Assembly: GCF_004320535.1 (NCBI RefSeq)
Contig: NZ_SIHY01000001.1
Span: forward strand, 1,054,001 to 1,118,000
DNA: 64,000 nt
From: Arthrobacter sp. S41
Lineage (GTDB): Bacteria; Actinomycetota; Actinomycetes; Actinomycetales; Micrococcaceae
Reading direction: 5' to 3'
Shown here piece after piece: positions 60,529 to 64,000 of this stretch. The translations under genes were made by a program, and so were the position numbers. Position 1 is the first letter of the stretch. Every line of letters begins with the position of its first letter. The notes below the pieces were generated by a model that ran no database searches, was not told the DNA's origin, and saw only the letters and a program-made list of their open reading frames with translations.

Positions 60529-63500
60529 GGTTCGGTGACCTGTCGTCCTTCGGCGCAGAGGGGGCAGACTTCGGGCAGGGTGCAGTTGCCGAGGATTCCT
60601 GCGGCACCTGCAACGTGGCGAGTAATGAACTCGCTGTGCCCCATGAGCTCGGCGGCCTCAAGGATCAAGGTTTTCGCCCAGTCTTCGCCATCAAGGGAAG
60701 GTTGTTCTCGAATGGTGGGACTTTTGGTTTTGGTGCCGACGTAGACCAATGAAGCTCCCGCAGGCTGGTTGGACAACTCTTGAGTGTCCGGGTTTTCTTG
60801 TAGGGCCCCGAGCTGGATTGCTGTTTGGTACACGCCTAACTGCGGATGTTCCAAGGTGTCATTTTTGCTTGGTGCCATCGATCCGGTTTTCAGGTCAACG
60901 ACCGTTACTTTTCCGTTCGAATCTGCCTCGACACGGTCGATGATGCCTCGCAGCTGCACCGCTGTGCCATCTTGCGTTGGTACTTCAATTTGGAACGGCA
61001 TCTCCCGTGCCACCAGTTCTCTACCTTCTTGCCGCATGGAAATGCAGTACTGGGCAAATTTCTTGAGCATGTCGCTAGCGCGGTCAAAGTCTCGTTGCCC
61101 TTCCCAGTTATCGAGCTTTTCAAGTTCTGGCCAACGCTGCTCAAGGATTTGTTGATATTCGTGTCCGCTGGCGTCTGGGTGCTCTTCTGCAATGGAGTGG
61201 ATGAGGGTACCGAGTGATGCGGCAAAGTCGTGTGCTGCTGTGCCGCCGGCGCTTTGCACAAACCAGTTAAGCGGTGATTTAACCAGGGTTTCAACTTTGG
61301 ACGGCGAGACACGGCGCGGCTGATCTTCTGGCACCACCGGTGCGCTGGAAGACAACGGGCGTAGTCCCCACCAGTGATCTGGACGTGCGCCACGTACAGG
61401 CTGTTGGGTTCCGGCCAACAACGCTAAAACTTGTACCGCGTCTTGGTACTGGGCTTGGGGGTCAGTTCCCTCTGGGGCAGCAATCGCACCGAGCAGTGCG
61501 GCCTTGCTTTGTTCAGCGCTCTTGCGTAGCTGGGCCACCAGTGTGGACAGCGAACGGATACGCGGCACCGATGTGGGTTCCCGTCCGTCGGGCCCCGGTG
61601 GTTCAACTAGGTCGAGGAAGGAAGATGGTTGACTGTCTTCGTTATCGACAGCCGTGCAAATCAATTGTTCTGAAGCTCGCGAAACTGCGTTGCTGAAGCT
61701 GCGCAACTCGTCATTGCGAATTTGGCGGACCAAATGTGTGGGTGTGCGGGTGGTAAGGAAACCGACCCCATGTTCGGCAGCGTCTGCGAGGGCGTTGGAT
61801 CCTAATAACTCACCACGCAAACGCAGGTTAGGCCACGACCCCTCTTGCAGACCGGGGATAAACACCACTGGCCATTGCCTGCCCGCGGCAGCAGCGGTGG
61901 TCAGCACGGTCACCGTGTTGCCGCCCGCGGCGCGGGTAGCCAAGGAGTCCATCGGCAGATCCTGGTTCAGGATGTGGTCAATAAATTGCGGCACGCTGGC
62001 GCCTGGCAGCTGATCCACAAATCGCTCTGCTGCTTGGAATAGCGAGAGTACGGCGTCGAGGTCGTGGTCTGCTCTACGCGCTGAGTTCCCTGTACCAAGT
62101 GCTTCGTCGCGCCATGCTTGGGCTCGACCGGAGGCTTCCCACATGGACCACAACGCAGTTTCGGGAGTTGCGGTGCCTGACGCTAGTTCGGTATTTAGCG
62201 CTGTGTACATTTTCAGCAGACGTTGAAGTCCGAAGGCCGGCTTGCCTAGCTCAGCTGCCAGCTCTGGTTCTTGGAGGCAGGCTTCAAGCAACTCTTGGCT
62301 TGAACGCCGTCCACCGTTGGCGGCTTCGCGCTGGCGTAGCAGCTGGCGCAGGCGTCTGATTTCCAGTGCCGTGCTCATGCCGTAACGCGATAACAGCAGG
62401 TTTTGCATCAGCAACGGATCGTCAGCAACGGAGTTGTTGTGAGCCAGTTCTAGTAGGTCCAGTAGCGGACGGACCGCCCCCTCGTCCTTAAGCGGAATCT
62501 CTGCCGGTGGGATTTGGACCGAGATTCCCTGTCCTTCTAGGAAACGGCTAAAGGAACGGACTTGGGAACCGTTACGGACAACAATTGCCATCTCGGAGAG
62601 ACTGCGGTTTTCAAAGAGGTTGAGCTGAACGATGCGCTGGGCGATGAAGCGTTCTTCCAGCGTTGAGTTTTCAAAGGTCAAGGCAACACAGACATCGGTG
62701 GCGCTACTCTGCGGTGGCTCAATCGTTCGCCCACGACTGCCAGCGGCTACGGGTACACGACGTACAATTCGTTGCCAAGCCTGCGTGATCAGGGCAGACA
62801 TTCGATATCCGTGGGTCAGTTCAATATAGGTGACTGTTGTAGAGCTGGTGTAGTTCTGTTCAAATCGATGCAATTCATCGGTGCGTGCACCACGAAATCC
62901 CTGAACTACGCTGTCGGGCGCGGCAAACGCAACTAATGCCCGGTCCTTGCCCAGAAGCGCTAGAAGCCGATGCTGTGACAGTGTTGCTTCTTGCAAGTCA
63001 TCTACCAACACCAATTGGAGCCGATCTTGTTCGGCATGAAGGAACGACTGGTTATCTTCAAGAATTTCGGCAGCGCGGGTGATTAGCCCTGCCGGGTCAA
63101 AAGCCTCGGCACTTCCCAGATCTAGAAGATCCCTGTATTCCTGATAAAAACCTGCAGCTGCCAGCCATTCAGGCCGCTGAGCTTGTTCACCTAAGCGCTC
63201 AACGTCGGCAGGTTCTAGTCCAAGTTCTGAGACTCGGTCAAAAAATTCACGGACCTCTTTGCGGAATCCACGAGTCTCAACGGCTAGTTCTAGTTCCTCG
63301 GGCCACTGCGGTCCAAGAGTCAGTCCTTGGGAATGTCCCTCAAGCAAGTTCCCAATCAAGGTGTCCTGCTCGGGACCAGAGAGCAATCTTGGCGGACGCT
63401 CTAGGAACGGCAATAGCCCTTCCACTCTTGCGCGTCTAATGAGATCAAAAGCGTAGGAGGACCATGAACGAACAACCGGTTCGGTAAAGGTCTGTTCAGC

Positions 63501-63731
63501 ACGTCGGCTTAGCTCATCACGGATTGAAGCGGCCGTCATACGGGTTGGCGCGATAATCAGTAGGGACTGCGGGTCCAAGCCGGCATCCAGATGGGCAACA
63601 GCGGTGCCGATCAGCGCACGAGTTTTGCCCGTACCGGGTGCACCAGTAACTAAGACCGGGGTACGCACCAATTGAAGCTGATCCACAATGTTTTCGGGAT
63701 CTGCCATAAGTTCGCTTCGTGCATCGTCCAT
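60525..63731 (-). CDS. adnA: AdnA-like helicase-nuclease
   Basis: 1068-residue partner of AdnB. The N-terminal motor has Walker A VTGAPGTGKTRAL (about 28-40), but motif II is LVLVDDLQEA: the catalytic Glu of DExx is Asp, fitting a weaker motor. The middle is divergent, with motif V/VI poorly conserved. The C-terminal nuclease has RGIIDRVE, VTVVDLKTG (about 945) and QLGVYQTAI, and appears complete. The C-terminal cysteines read NCTLPEVCPLC. Coupled to adnB (ATGA). The ATG lies 2 nt after the alkyltransferase-like stop, so all three probably share one transcript. Confidence 0.88.
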   Translation of the reverse strand: MDDARSELMADPENIVDQLQLVRTPVLVTGAPGTGKTRALIGTAVAHLDAGLDPQSLLIIAPTRMTAASIRDELSRRAEQTFTEPVVRSWSSYAFDLIRRARVEGLLPFLERPPRLLSGPEQDTLIGNLLEGHSQGLTLGPQWPEELELAVETRGFRKEVREFFDRVSELGLEPADVERLGEQAQRPEWLAAAGFYQEYRDLLDLGSAEAFDPAGLITRAAEILEDNQSFLHAEQDRLQLVLVDDLQEATLSQHRLLALLGKDRALVAFAAPDSVVQGFRGARTDELHRFEQNYTSSTTVTYIELTHGYRMSALITQAWQRIVRRVPVAAGSRGRTIEPPQSSATDVCVALTFENSTLEERFIAQRIVQLNLFENRSLSEMAIVVRNGSQVRSFSRFLEGQGISVQIPPAEIPLKDEGAVRPLLDLLELAHNNSVADDPLLMQNLLLSRYGMSTALEIRRLRQLLRQREAANGGRRSSQELLEACLQEPELAAELGKPAFGLQRLLKMYTALNTELASGTATPETALWSMWEASGRAQAWRDEALGTGNSARRADHDLDAVLSLFQAAERFVDQLPGASVPQFIDHILNQDLPMDSLATRAAGGNTVTVLTTAAAAGRQWPVVFIPGLQEGSWPNLRLRGELLGSNALADAAEHGVGFLTTRTPTHLVRQIRNDELRSFSNAVSRASEQLICTAVDNEDSQPSSFLDLVEPPGPDGREPTSVPRIRSLSTLVAQLRKSAEQSKAALLGAIAAPEGTDPQAQYQDAVQVLALLAGTQQPVRGARPDHWWGLRPLSSSAPVVPEDQPRRVSPSKVETLVKSPLNWFVQSAGGTAAHDFAASLGTLIHSIAEEHPDASGHEYQQILEQRWPELEKLDNWEGQRDFDRASDMLKKFAQYCISMRQEGRELVAREMPFQIEVPTQDGTAVQLRGIIDRVEADSNGKVTVVDLKTGSMAPSKNDTLEHPQLGVYQTAIQLGALQENPDTQELSNQPAGASLVYVGTKTKSPTIREQPSLDGEDWAKTLILEAAELMGHSEFITRHVAGAAGILGNCTLPEVCPLCAEGRQVTEP

Positions 63732-63733
63732 GG

Positions 63734-64000
63734 TTACAGTTCATCATCCATTTCCGACATTTTGGGGTTGCCCAACGACGATCTGAGGATATCTATTTCA
63801 TCCCAGGCAGCGGGGGTTGGGTTCCACCGGAACTTATTCATATCCACTTTTTTCTCTGGAAGCGCCAGCTTTTCTTCATTCCAATGTTCCAGCGCAACAG
63901 GCATCAACGGATCAGCGATACTTCCGTTAGCCCTCAAAACACGCCACCAAGGCGTTCCGCCAGGGGCCAGCGCCATCGCCTTGCCTACCTGGCGAGGCCC
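63734..64000 (-). CDS. Alkyltransferase-like (ATL/MGMT-fold) protein, 5' end outside window
   Basis: C-terminal 88 residues of a protein with the O6-methylguanine-DNA methyltransferase DNA-binding fold; the frame is open to the window edge. It reads RQVGKAMALAPGGTPWWRVLRANGSIA, the helix-turn-helix and active-site loop. In true MGMT the loop is PCHRV; here it is PWWRV, so the methyl-accepting cysteine is replaced by tryptophan, the hallmark of ATL proteins that flag alkylated guanine for nucleotide excision repair. The stop is 2 nt before the adnA start, placing it in the same operon as adnA-adnB. Confidence 0.8.
   Translation of the reverse strand, partial: GPRQVGKAMALAPGGTPWWRVLRANGSIADPLMPVALEHWNEEKLALPEKKVDMNKFRWNPTPAAWDEIDILRSSLGNPKMSEMDDEL

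Noticed and set aside
1-64000. CRISPR array, prophage, insertion sequence or integrated island
   Set aside because: No transposase, integrase or phage gene, no regularly spaced short repeats, and even gene content and composition throughout. The three tRNA units are duplicated genes, not attachment sites, as no integrase or gene cargo is present.

Overview
The window is chromosomal DNA from an actinobacterium, most likely a member of the Micrococcaceae of the Arthrobacter/Glutamicibacter type. The lineage is inferred from the MtrAB-LpqB system, SecA without a C-terminal zinc tail, adnA/adnB-like motor nucleases, UvrD2, a PdtaS-like kinase, Rv3235-, UPF0182- and DUF5997-family proteins, frequent TANNNT -10 boxes directly in front of start codons, and a base composition that looks mid-50s percent GC by eye. 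Coding density is high and I see no insertion sequence, prophage, integrase or CRISPR array: this is core chromosome.

Layout. 1-1.3 kb: the end of a LysM-repeat lytic transglycosylase. 1.4-10.4 kb, minus strand: an uncharacterised protein, SAF/CpaB-like and CpaE-like proteins, the very large NAD-glutamate dehydrogenase and a PdtaS-like sensor kinase. 10.5-11.8 kb, plus strand: a membrane LysM protein and an Rv3235-family protein. 11.8-21.7 kb, minus: secA, a YcaQ/AlkX-type glycosylase, hpf, and mtrA-mtrB-lpqB-comF. 21.8-29 kb, minus: chorismate mutase, a MetE-like protein and a complete oligopeptide ABC importer. 29-32.8 kb: a DUF5997 gene, then an uncharacterised gene with iscS and mnmA. 32.9-37.7 kb: FolP2-like protein, pyrimidine reductase, lipid kinase, J-domain protein, trmL and an RskA-like membrane protein. 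37.8-42.1 kb, minus: etfB, etfA, a PIG-L deacetylase and an HtrA protease. 42.3-45.2 kb, plus: a TPM-domain protein with pspA. 45.3-45.9 kb: three tandem initiator tRNA genes. 45.9-64 kb: UPF0182, a PDZ/Lon-like protease, a zincin_2 protein, a YgjP-type peptidase, uvrD2, nudC, an aminoglycoside-phosphotransferase-fold protein, adnB, adnA and an alkyltransferase-like gene cut by the window end.

Themes. Envelope maintenance (transglycosylase, LysM protein, MtrAB-LpqB, SecA, HtrA, TPM/PspA, PDZ protease) and DNA repair (adnAB, uvrD2, ATL, AlkX-type glycosylase) dominate, together with tRNA modification and supply (iscS/mnmA, trmL, three initiator tRNAs).

No clearly new multi-gene system is visible. 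The points most worth a second look are several family members that appear to have lost catalytic residues (phosphotransferase with HGA, MetE-like without a visible HxC, CpaE-like with Arg in Walker A, NERD-like domain on a J-protein, altered cysteines in AdnA), an orphan CpaB/CpaE-like pair without pilus genes, the triplicated initiator tRNA cassette, and a recurrent leaderless-promoter architecture that fixes many start codons.
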